Shown in pieces: positions 1-5,484 of a DNA stretch of 8,416 nucleotides. The notes beneath the pieces were generated by a model, which was not told the origin of the DNA, did no database searches, and was given only the letters and a program-made list of their open reading frames with translations. Location of the stretch: contig CAKVNP010000076.1 of assembly GCA_934777095.1 (NCBI GenBank), positions 1 to 8,416 of the forward strand, given 5' to 3'. The translations under genes were made by a program, and so were the position numbers. The first letter of the stretch is position 1; every line of letters begins with the position of its first letter. Origin of the DNA: an uncultured Clostridium sp. Its GTDB lineage: Bacteria; Bacillota; Clostridia; Clostridiales; Clostridiaceae.

Positions 1-364
1 GTACATCATAATTATTTTTTATATATTCTAAAGCCAATCCATAGATTTCCTGGCAAGTTATCATATCTTCCTTCATCATGATCTTCAACTTATCTATAAA
101 AGTAAAATAATAATTTACTATTGGATATTCATTAATAAAATCTATAATATCTTTATCTACCTTACATTTATCTTTATCTGCAAATAATTTCTCAAGCACA
201 GCATTAGCCAGCTGGCTTTTTACTTCGCCTTCAAGAGGATCATTTAAATATAACTCTTCACAATCTTCCTTCCCTGCTTGATGTATATCCTGCTCTTCAA
301 AAAATTTATATCCATTTTTCTCCCAATGGCTAATTAATCTTTCATAAATCCCTTCAATTCCCAT
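1..364 (-). CDS. Hypothetical protein, N-terminal part (runs off left edge)
   Basis: An open frame begins with ATG at 364-362 and stays open for 121 codons to the left edge, so only the N-terminal part is visible. A ribosome binding site (AAGGGGATG) lies just upstream, and a strong promoter sits at 393-420. The protein begins MGIEGIYERLISHWEKNGYK and is acidic, rich in Glu, Asp and Lys, and probably mostly helical. No signal peptide or membrane segment is visible, so it is probably cytosolic. I do not recognise a family or a catalytic motif. It is separated from the upstream trxA-trxB operon by a terminator and has its own promoter, so it is most likely an independent unit. The existence of the gene is well supported; its function is unknown. 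Confidence 0.8.
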   Translation of the reverse strand, partial: MGIEGIYERLISHWEKNGYKFFEEQDIHQAGKEDCEELYLNDPLEGEVKSQLANAVLEKLFADKDKCKVDKDIIDFINEYPIVNYYFTFIDKLKIMMKEDMITCQEIYGLALEYIKNNYDV

Positions 365-392
365 ATTCTCATCCCCTTCTAACTTTTTATTC

Positions 393-420
393 ATTATACC
401 ACATAAAGTAATCTTTTCAA
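393..420 (-). promoter_or_regulatory. Sigma-A-type promoter of the left-edge gene
   Basis: Read on the minus strand there is a -35 hexamer TTGAAA (420-415), a 16-base spacer and a perfect -10 TATAAT (398-393). The -10 is preceded by TGG, which gives an extended -10 (TGnTATAAT). It lies about 30 bases upstream of the ATG at 364 and downstream of the trxB terminator, as expected for an independent promoter. Confidence 0.75.
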
Positions 421-444
421 ATATTTTGAATTTTTGTCTATATT

Positions 445-474
445 AAAAAGCTATTGTCATTCCAATAGCTTTTT
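445..474 (-). terminator. Intrinsic terminator of the trxA-trxB operon
   Basis: A perfect 12-base inverted repeat (445-456 and 463-474, core AGCTATTG/CAATAGCT) encloses a 6-base loop. The outer arm ends in a run of five T on the minus strand. It begins 6 bases after the trxB stop codon and precedes the promoter of the next minus-strand gene. Because the flanking A and T runs are symmetric it could work in both directions, but no plus-strand gene approaches from the left. Confidence 0.85.
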
Positions 475-480
475 AACTAA

Positions 481-1341
481 TTATTTTTTTAAATTATCTA
501 AATACTTACAAGCACTTAATGCTGCAATATTTCCCTCACCTGCTGATTTAATATACTGATAAGGTACTCCTACACAGTCACCAGCAGCAAAACATCCAGC
601 AATATTAGTTTTCATTGTTCTATCAACTTTTATGTGCCTATCATCTAATTCTAATCCTGGAACTAGCTGTGCTGGTGAAATACTATCTCTTAATACAAAA
701 ACTCCATCTGTTTCAATTTGATTTTCTTTAAATCTTACGCCGGTAACTTTTGTATCCCCTAGTATTTCTTCAGGCTTTTCTAAAATAAGCTCTATCTTAG
801 AATCTAATTCATAGTCTCCCTTGTACATAGCTACATAATTAACCTTTTCAGCTAATTCACTTACAAAGTTTGCTTCCTCTTCAGCTTCCTTATTATAGCC
901 AATAACTGTAACAGTTTTACCTTTATATAATGGAGCATCACAAGTAGCACAATATCCTACGCCTTTTCCTAAAAACTCATTTTCCCCCGGTAACGTTTTA
1001 CCAACTTCCATTCCCGTAGCTAAAATAACTGTTTTGGCTTCATACATTTTATCATTAACCATTAAAGCAAAATAATCACCCATGGCATAGATATTATTAA
1101 TTCTTTCCTCTGTTATTTCGATACCCATAGAATCTATATGCTGCTTAAATCTATTTTTTAACTCTTCACCATTAACATCAAAGCAGCCTAAATAATTGTT
1201 TATCTTTGGTGCTCTCATAATTTTATTTGAAAGATTTTTATTTCCAAAAACAATAAAATTCTTGTTTCTTATTTTAGCATTTAACGCTGCTGATAAACCA
1301 GCAGGTCCACTTCCTACAATAGCAATATCATATCTTTCCAA
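481..1341 (-). CDS. trxB: Thioredoxin reductase-like flavoprotein, probably ferredoxin-dependent (FFTR type)
   Basis: This 286-residue cytosolic flavoprotein is predicted to reduce the thioredoxin encoded next to it. Visible features are the FAD-binding GSGPAG at residues 10-15, the ATG segment near 108-110, the redox-active CATC at 131-134, and the C-terminal FAD motif FAAGDC at 251-256. In NADPH-dependent TrxB the pyridine-nucleotide domain carries GGGxSA and HRRxxxR. Here the first is GYNKEA (148-153) and the second is absent (around 167-177). The protein is also shorter than the usual 305-320 residues. These traits match the ferredoxin-dependent flavin thioredoxin reductases described in clostridia, so ferredoxin is the likely donor; this is inferred from motif loss. 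The start is TTG at 1341-1339, with GTGAGGAT as ribosome binding site. The gap to trxA is 16 bases, and a terminator follows at 445-474. Confidence 0.88.
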   Translation of the reverse strand: MERYDIAIVGSGPAGLSAALNAKIRNKNFIVFGNKNLSNKIMRAPKINNYLGCFDVNGEELKNRFKQHIDSMGIEITEERINNIYAMGDYFALMVNDKMYEAKTVILATGMEVGKTLPGENEFLGKGVGYCATCDAPLYKGKTVTVIGYNKEAEEEANFVSELAEKVNYVAMYKGDYELDSKIELILEKPEEILGDTKVTGVRFKENQIETDGVFVLRDSISPAQLVPGLELDDRHIKVDRTMKTNIAGCFAAGDCVGVPYQYIKSAGEGNIAALSACKYLDNLKK

Positions 1342-1357
1342 GATTATATCCTCACTC

Positions 1358-1672
1358 TTATAAATGCTTTTCTACAGCAGCTTTTAATTGATCCTTTGGC
1401 ATAAATCCTACTAAAGTTTCAACTGGCGCTCCTTCTTTAAAGATCATAATAGTTGGTATGCTTGCTACTTTATATTTACCAGCTAAATTTGAGCATTGAT
1501 CTACGTCAACCTTTGTAAATTTAGCATTTGTTAATTCACCTGCTACTTCTTCATATATTGGAGCAATCATCTTGCAAGGACCACACCATTGTGCCCAGAA
1601 ATCAACTACTGATACTCCATCAAAATCTATAACCTTTGATTCAAAATCATTTTCTGTTAAATGTTCTACCAT
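1358..1672 (-). CDS. trxA: Thioredoxin
   Basis: This 104-residue classical thioredoxin is a cytosolic dithiol-disulfide oxidoreductase. The active site WCGPC lies at residues 29-33, the buried Asp is D24 in VVDFWA, and the cis-proline loop is SIPT (P73). Length and layout are those of a complete single-domain thioredoxin, with an additional cysteine at C60. The ATG at 1672-1670 has a near-ideal AAGGAGG eight bases upstream. It is the first gene of a two-gene operon with trxB, which follows after 16 bases and is its expected reductase. The leader carries a GC-rich TACCCC/GGGGTA palindrome between the predicted transcription start and the ribosome binding site. This suggests control by a CsoR/CstR-type repressor and so a link to persulfide, sulfur or copper stress. 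The identity is certain; the regulation is inferred. Confidence 0.97.
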   Translation of the reverse strand: MVEHLTENDFESKVIDFDGVSVVDFWAQWCGPCKMIAPIYEEVAGELTNAKFTKVDVDQCSNLAGKYKVASIPTIMIFKEGAPVETLVGFMPKDQLKAAVEKHL

Positions 1673-1688
1673 AATAAAATCCTCCTTG

Positions 1689-1703
1689 TACCCCTATGGG
1701 GTA
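1689..1703 (-). promoter_or_regulatory. Putative CsoR/CstR-family operator in trxA leader
   Basis: TACCCC and GGGGTA form a perfect 6-base inverted repeat around a 3-base centre. It lies about 10-20 bases downstream of the predicted trxA transcription start and directly before the AAGGAGG. Runs of four C and four G are conspicuous in this A/T-rich spacer. Operators of CsoR, CstR and related DUF156 repressors have this type of TACCC...GGGTA symmetry. No such regulator is encoded in the window, so the assignment rests on motif resemblance and position. Confidence 0.6.
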
Positions 1704-1717
1704 TATTCTTTGTTTCA

Positions 1718-1746
1718 ATTTTACCTCTACTAATATTATAAGTCAA
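1718..1746 (-). promoter_or_regulatory. Sigma-A-type promoter of trxA-trxB
   Basis: On the minus strand there is a -35 TTGACT (1746-1741), a spacer of exactly 17 bases and a -10 TAAAAT (1723-1718). Transcription would start near 1711, giving a leader of about 39 bases. That leader contains the TACCCC/GGGGTA palindrome and the AAGGAGG. Confidence 0.75.
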
Positions 1747-1771
1747 TATTTACTTTATAAAATACTATTTC

Positions 1772-1791
1772 TAAATAATAATTATTATTTA
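1772..1791. repeat. 20-base perfect A/T palindrome upstream of trxA promoter
   Basis: This is a perfect self-complementary 20-mer made only of A and T, with halves TAAATAATAA and TTATTATTTA. It is centred about 35-40 bases upstream of the trxA -35 element. It contains ATAAT-A-ATTAT (1775-1785), which resembles the core of PerR/Fur boxes. In a spacer this A/T-rich, chance is a real explanation; an upstream-activating (UP-like) A/T tract is another possibility. Confidence 0.3.
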
Positions 1792-1960
1792 TTTATATAC
1801 TAACTTTATTTTACCCTTATAATAATTTTTAATTCTTCATACTTTAATTACATTTAATAGTATACAACTAACTCACTAAAAAAATTCCACACCTTGTTAA
1901 AGTTCATTAGCTCTTCTATTATTAACTTCATAAAATCACTCAAAAAGATACGTTGTAACG

Positions 1961-2003
1961 AAAAAAACATTTAAGTGAATTATAAAATATTAATGCAATT
2001 CAC
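1961..2003 (-). terminator. Possible weak terminator after the ABC transporter gene
   Basis: Within the 345-base spacer 1673-2017, a 7-base inverted repeat (AATTCAC at 1997-2003 with GTGAATT at 1975-1981) lies just past the ABC transporter stop. On the minus strand it is followed, after seven bases, by a run of seven T (1967-1961). The stem is short and the loop is 15 bases, so support is modest. Apart from this, the trxA promoter, its operator and the A/T palindrome, I see no gene or structured RNA in the spacer. Confidence 0.35.
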
Positions 2004-2017
2004 AATTTTCTCAGCTA

Positions 2018-3736
2018 CTATATGCTAGCGTGAAGCTGGGCGTATTTATTTAGTTCTGCGTAAATTCCATTAAGAGCCAGCAGCTCATCATGGTTTCCTC
2101 TTTCCTCTATACCCTTATCACTTAGTACTACTATTTCATCAGCATTTTTAATTGTAGATAATCTATGAGCTACTACGATAGTTGTTCTACCTTCACAAAG
2201 CTCTTCCAATGATTTCTGAATTAAATATTCAGTAACATTATCTAAAGCTGAAGTAGCTTCATCTAAGATTAATATTGGAGGATTCTTCAAGAATACTCTA
2301 GCAATTGATAATCTCTGTTTCTGTCCCCCTGATAATTTTACACCTCTCTCACCGATAAATGTATCATATCCATCTGGCAGCTTATCTATAAATTCATGAA
2401 TATTCGCTCTTTTGGCAGCTTTAACTATTTCTTCATCAGTAGCATTCCATTTACCAAACATTATATTTTCCCTAATTGTACCGGTAAATAAAAATACCTC
2501 CTGCTGAACTATACCAATTTTATCTCTCAAAGAATCTATTTTATATTTATAGATACTTTCTCCATCAATTAATATATCTCCAGCATCAACATCATAAAAT
2601 CTTGGTATAAGATTGCAGAAAGTAGTTTTTCCTCCTCCTGAAGGACCAACTAAAGCAAGCATCTTTCCTTTTTCAATATCAATAGATAACCCACTCAATA
2701 TTTTATTATCTTCATAGCTGAAATCAACATCTTTAAATTGTATATTTCCTACAACATCCTGCAGTTCAATAGCTTTATCGCTTTCTTTTTCTTCCTCTTC
2801 CTGCATAATAGCAAAATATCTTTTAAAGCCGGTCATTCCACTTTGATACTGTTCCATAAACTCTACAAGCTTTTTGATAGGCTGAGTAAATAACTTAATA
2901 TACAGTACATAGGCTAAAAAATCTCCTAAGCTGATCCTATTATAATAAGTAAATATTCCACCAGCAATCAGTACAACATAATCCAATAGATCTATTCCAA
3001 AGTTTACTCCTGATGAATATTGAGCCATAACTTTGTATGCTCTTTCCCTTGCTTTAATGAACCTGCTATTGCCAGCTGCAAACTTCTCCTCTTCAGAAGC
3101 TTTTGCTACAAATGCTTTAGTAGTTCTAATACCTGAAATAGAATTTTCTAAGGTCGCATTTACTTCTGAAGTTTCTACTCTAGTTGCCATAAAAGCTTCA
3201 TTCATTCTTTTTCTTTGATAGCAAGTGAATATTACAATAAAAGGCACTACTAAAAATATTATTAAAGTCAGTGTAATATTTATAGATGAAAGAATAAAAA
3301 ATGATCCTAAAAGCATAATTATTGAAATAAACAAATTCTCTGGTCCATGATGGGCTAATTCTGATATTTCCATCAAATCATTTATTATTCTACTCATCAA
3401 GTCTCCAGTTTTATGACTATCAAAAAAACCATTAGGCAGATTTTGAAAATGAGTAAAAAGTTCCTTTCTCATATCACCCTGCATTCTAACACCAATAACA
3501 TGTCCCCAATACTGCATAAAATATGCACAAGCTGCTTTAACAAGATATAAAGCCATTAGTACAACTGCAAATATTCCGATAGCCCTGATTTCCTTATTGG
3601 GAATTGTTTCATTTACCAATGTTCTTGTAATCATTGGATAAATTAAATCACAGCCGGCTGCAATTGAAGCCACAATTAAATCTAGAAAAAACAATTTTTT
3701 ATATGGCTTATAAAACGTAATAAATTTTTTAAGCAT
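2018..3736 (-). CDS. ABC transporter, fused permease and ATP-binding half-transporter (MsbA/multidrug type)
   Basis: This 572-residue membrane exporter subunit has the permease domain first (about residues 10-310, several hydrophobic segments consistent with six helices) and the ATPase second (about 335-572). ATPase motifs are all intact: Walker A GPSGGGKT at 364-371, signature LSGGQ at 468-472, Walker B ILILDE with D492 and catalytic E493, and the switch histidine H524 in AHRLST. A complete half-transporter with no adjacent partner suggests a homodimer. Family members export lipids, drugs or peptides; the substrate cannot be read here. The frame is open upstream to 3790, but ATG 3736-3734 is chosen because AAGGGGGA lies five bases before it and the longer version would be translated through a strong hairpin. 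A promoter-overlapping terminator precedes it (3751-3827). Confidence 0.9.
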   Translation of the reverse strand: MLKKFITFYKPYKKLFFLDLIVASIAAGCDLIYPMITRTLVNETIPNKEIRAIGIFAVVLMALYLVKAACAYFMQYWGHVIGVRMQGDMRKELFTHFQNLPNGFFDSHKTGDLMSRIINDLMEISELAHHGPENLFISIIMLLGSFFILSSINITLTLIIFLVVPFIVIFTCYQRKRMNEAFMATRVETSEVNATLENSISGIRTTKAFVAKASEEEKFAAGNSRFIKARERAYKVMAQYSSGVNFGIDLLDYVVLIAGGIFTYYNRISLGDFLAYVLYIKLFTQPIKKLVEFMEQYQSGMTGFKRYFAIMQEEEEKESDKAIELQDVVGNIQFKDVDFSYEDNKILSGLSIDIEKGKMLALVGPSGGGKTTFCNLIPRFYDVDAGDILIDGESIYKYKIDSLRDKIGIVQQEVFLFTGTIRENIMFGKWNATDEEIVKAAKRANIHEFIDKLPDGYDTFIGERGVKLSGGQKQRLSIARVFLKNPPILILDEATSALDNVTEYLIQKSLEELCEGRTTIVVAHRLSTIKNADEIVVLSDKGIEERGNHDELLALNGIYAELNKYAQLHASI

Positions 3737-3750
3737 AAAATCCCCCTTAT

Positions 3751-3827
3751 AAAAAAGATAAAAATGAAATAGTAAAAACTCTTCTAGCATTCAGCTAAAA
3801 ATTATTTTACTATATTTCATTTTTATC
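3751..3827 (-). terminator. Long A/T-rich terminator hairpin between yaaR and the ABC transporter gene
   Basis: The two arms (3805-3827 and 3757-3777) pair over 21 bases with one 2-base TA bulge. A small inner stem TAGC/GCTA (3785-3788 and 3794-3797) caps the loop. On the minus strand the second arm is followed directly by six T (3756-3751), then five bases later by the AAGGGGGA of the transporter gene. It starts 11 bases after the yaaR stop codon, so termination of yaaR transcripts is the simplest role. A leader attenuator for the transporter is also possible. Confidence 0.75.
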
Positions 3828-3837
3828 ATTAGTTTAA
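3809..3837 (-). promoter_or_regulatory. Possible promoter of the ABC transporter gene inside the hairpin arm
   Basis: On the minus strand TTAAAC (3837-3832), a 17-base spacer and TATAGT (3814-3809) form a promoter with a weak -35 and a good -10. The -10 includes the unpaired TA bulge of the hairpin. Transcripts started here would lack most of the upstream arm. The -35 match is poor in an A/T-rich context, hence the low confidence. Confidence 0.3.
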
Positions 3838-3838
3838 T

Positions 3839-4261
3839 TTATCTATATATATCTACTATTAATCCTTGAATTTCATCAATGGTAGAAGCTATATTTATAT
3901 TTTCCATTTCATTATTTAGAAAACCTGCAGTAAGTTCCTCTAATTTTAAGTCAATGGTATCTACTGTAATAAAATATTGAGTCTGCCAAAAGCTTATATC
4001 TTTTTTTGTATCATACATATATTTTAAGATTGACTCTAAATATTCTTTAATCATTTTCTTATAATTAACTACATCTATATAAGTCTTAGTAATAACAAGT
4101 CTGTTTCCCTTTTTCTTTATATCATCAATCATCTTTTTCAACTGTTCTTGTGATTTCCTGTCTCTAGCTTGATTAAAGTTTTGTGAAAAATCTTTTTTAG
4201 CTCCTTGTACTTTCACTTCAGAAGCAACAGTGTTATTTCTAGATACGCGCCCTATTTCCAT
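3839..4261 (-). CDS. yaaR: YaaR family protein (DUF327)
   Basis: This 140-residue soluble protein has the pattern of the YaaR/DUF327 family (about 140-150 residues). It has a polar, Gln- and Lys-rich N-terminus (about 1-35), then a helical domain beginning LKKMIDDIKKKGNRL near residues 41-55 and continuing with TYIDVVNYKKMIKEYLESI. No signal peptide, membrane segment or catalytic motif is seen. The biochemical role of the family is unknown. In Bacillus and many clostridia yaaR sits beside holB and other replication genes, but here its neighbours are a Nudix protein and an ABC transporter. ATG 4261-4259 is preceded by AGAGAGGG. Terminator-like hairpins lie on both sides, so it may be transcribed alone. 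The family call rests on remembered pattern and length. Confidence 0.75.
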   Translation of the reverse strand: MEIGRVSRNNTVASEVKVQGAKKDFSQNFNQARDRKSQEQLKKMIDDIKKKGNRLVITKTYIDVVNYKKMIKEYLESILKYMYDTKKDISFWQTQYFITVDTIDLKLEELTAGFLNNEMENINIASTIDEIQGLIVDIYR

Positions 4262-4298
4262 TATCTGCCCTCTCTTTTAGTCTTTTATAATTTAAATA

Positions 4299-4335
4299 AT
4301 AATGCTTAAGATACTTATTATATCTTAAGCATTAT
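4299..4335 (-). terminator. Hairpin directly after the Nudix gene
   Basis: A perfect 15-base stem (4299-4313 and 4321-4335, core GCTTAAGATA/TATCTTAAGC) encloses a 7-base loop and begins two bases after the Nudix gene stop codon. On the minus strand it is followed by TATTTAAATT, a poor T tract. It probably terminates or protects the 3' end of the Nudix transcript. Some read-through into yaaR is likely, as no convincing separate yaaR promoter is visible. Confidence 0.65.
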
Positions 4336-4337
4336 CA

Positions 4338-4724
4338 TTATCTTTCAAAGTAATCTTTTAATATTTTCATATCTTCTTCACTGAAATTATAATTTTCAAT
4401 TTCATTTTTATTAATCCATTTTACTGTGTTAATACTTTTGTGACAAGTTATGTATTCCTTTATTGTTCCTGTATATACTTGAACCATTTTATCTGAATCG
4501 TCTTCAATTCTGTATTCTTTAAATGTATCTAAATCGAAAATAGTACATTTTATATCCTTATCAATTGCTTTAATTATAGCTCTTTCAGCTGTTTCTTTGC
4601 CCTTTAATTCTTTGCCGAATAGTCCCCATTGCTTTGGAGTATTTTTTCCCTTACCTCTTTCAGCAACTAAAACATTCTTAAAATCATCATAAATTACAAT
4701 TGTAGATTTTACTATACTTCCCAT
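4338..4724 (-). CDS. Nudix-fold protein with degenerate Nudix box
   Basis: This 128-residue protein has a Nudix-like outline: an N-terminal strand STIVIYDDFKNVLVAERGKG, then PKQWGLFGKELKGKETAERA, where GGxxExGE is normally found. The box spans about residues 37-59. Nudix hydrolases need REUxEE for metal binding, but this protein has KAIDKD at 52-57, and the GGxxE segment reads GKELKGKE with one residue inserted. Most catalytic positions are therefore changed, and it may bind a nucleotide-like ligand without hydrolysing it, or act on an unusual substrate. The frame is open to 4745 with an in-frame TTG, but ATG 4724-4722 is preferred because GGAGG lies five bases upstream. A promoter is present at 4780-4807 and a hairpin follows the stop. 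The fold call is moderate; activity is uncertain. Confidence 0.75.
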   Translation of the reverse strand: MGSIVKSTIVIYDDFKNVLVAERGKGKNTPKQWGLFGKELKGKETAERAIIKAIDKDIKCTIFDLDTFKEYRIEDDSDKMVQVYTGTIKEYITCHKSINTVKWINKNEIENYNFSEEDMKILKDYFER

Positions 4725-4779
4725 TCTAACCTCCGTACAACTCAAGTAATATATATACTTTTTTATCTATATATATAAT

Positions 4780-4807
4780 ATTATAAACCCCTATTAAAAA
4801 TATTCAA
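4780..4807 (-). promoter_or_regulatory. Probable promoter of the Nudix gene
   Basis: On the minus strand there is TTGAAT (4807-4802), a 16-base spacer and a perfect TATAAT (4785-4780), about 55 bases upstream of the chosen ATG. The divergent spacer 4725-4909 is extremely A/T-rich. For the plus-strand gene at 4910 I find only a poor candidate (TATACA 4854-4859, TTTAAT 4876-4881). Confidence 0.55.
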
Positions 4808-4909
4808 ATAATTTTTTTGTTTTTAGCATTATTTATTCATTTTTCCTTTTATTTATACATTTTGTATATGACTAATTTAATTGGAAATAATTAAAATGAG
4901 GTGATTTAG

Positions 4910-5482
4910 ATGAAATATATTAAGTATCTTCCTTTTTTATTATTTTTATTTTATGGAATTAAACTTTTAACAAACTTTATAAATAAACAAGTTAATATCA
5001 TAGATAAAAAAATACAAATTTCTAAGATAGAAAATGGAATACTGTCTATTAAAGATTTAAGAAAAGAAAATTATGAGCGCTTTATAAGAATAATCAAAAT
5101 ATATCTTAAAAATATAGGATGTTCACAAATAACTACTTTAGAAAACCCCTGCAGCAAGCTAACAAATATAATTGCTTATCAAAAAGATGAAAAACTGCTG
5201 ATAAGCTGTATCCAGAATGATAAATTAGATGCTCTAAGCAGTACTGATGACCACCTTAAACCAACCTCCAGGATTTCTATTCAATCTTTTATCGCTAGAA
5301 TGGCCATTAATAACTGTACTACAGGAATAATTATCAATAATAGCACCTTTAGCAAAGAATCCTTAAAATTTGCTGAGGCAATCAATTCTTCTAATCTAAG
5401 CTATAAAATAAAACTTATCGATGGGTATCACCTTACTCAGGCTGTTCGCCAATTAAACTATTTGAATTATCAGGAGGGCTAG
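4910..5482 (+). CDS. Membrane-anchored Mrr-like (restriction endonuclease fold) protein, active site lost
   Basis: This 190-residue protein has one N-terminal hydrophobic segment (about 4-22) followed by Lys-rich residues, so the rest should face the cytoplasm. From about residue 47 the layout follows Mrr-type endonuclease domains: a first helix (DLRKENYERFIRIIKIYL), a strand pair around 86-101, a helix near 124-135, then TTGIIINNSTFSKES and a final KLIDGYHL. The catalytic positions are changed. The Asp equivalent is N86, and where QxK or ExK is expected it reads S99-C-I101, so nuclease activity is unlikely. ATG 4910 follows GAGGTG. The next gene begins three bases after its stop codon and encodes a second protein of the same design, so a complex is plausible. 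The function is unknown; the fold call comes from pattern comparison by eye. Confidence 0.75.
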   Translation: MKYIKYLPFLLFLFYGIKLLTNFINKQVNIIDKKIQISKIENGILSIKDLRKENYERFIRIIKIYLKNIGCSQITTLENPCSKLTNIIAYQKDEKLLISCIQNDKLDALSSTDDHLKPTSRISIQSFIARMAINNCTTGIIINNSTFSKESLKFAEAINSSNLSYKIKLIDGYHLTQAVRQLNYLNYQEG

Positions 5483-5484
5483 AT

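Noticed and set aside
1800..1960. A small RNA or riboswitch in the spacer between trxA and the ABC transporter
   Set aside because: No long stems, conserved riboswitch cores or good promoter-terminator pairs were seen; the stretch is mostly unstructured A/T.
3033..3218. 61-codon open frame on the plus strand within the ABC transporter gene
   Set aside because: It lies wholly antisense to a well-supported transporter coding sequence, has no ribosome binding site and no recognisable protein pattern.
3737..3790. N-terminal extension of the ABC transporter to 3790
   Set aside because: The 18 extra codons run through the terminator hairpin and the U run. The ATG at 3736 has an excellent ribosome binding site.
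4725..4745. Start of the Nudix gene at the in-frame TTG 4745
   Set aside because: The seven extra codons contain the GGAGG that serves ATG 4724, and no ribosome binding site lies before the TTG.
4746..4800. Repeated TATATA tracts in the Nudix leader as a regulatory repeat
   Set aside because: Simple A/T low-complexity sequence without regular spacing; nothing beyond the -10 box could be supported.
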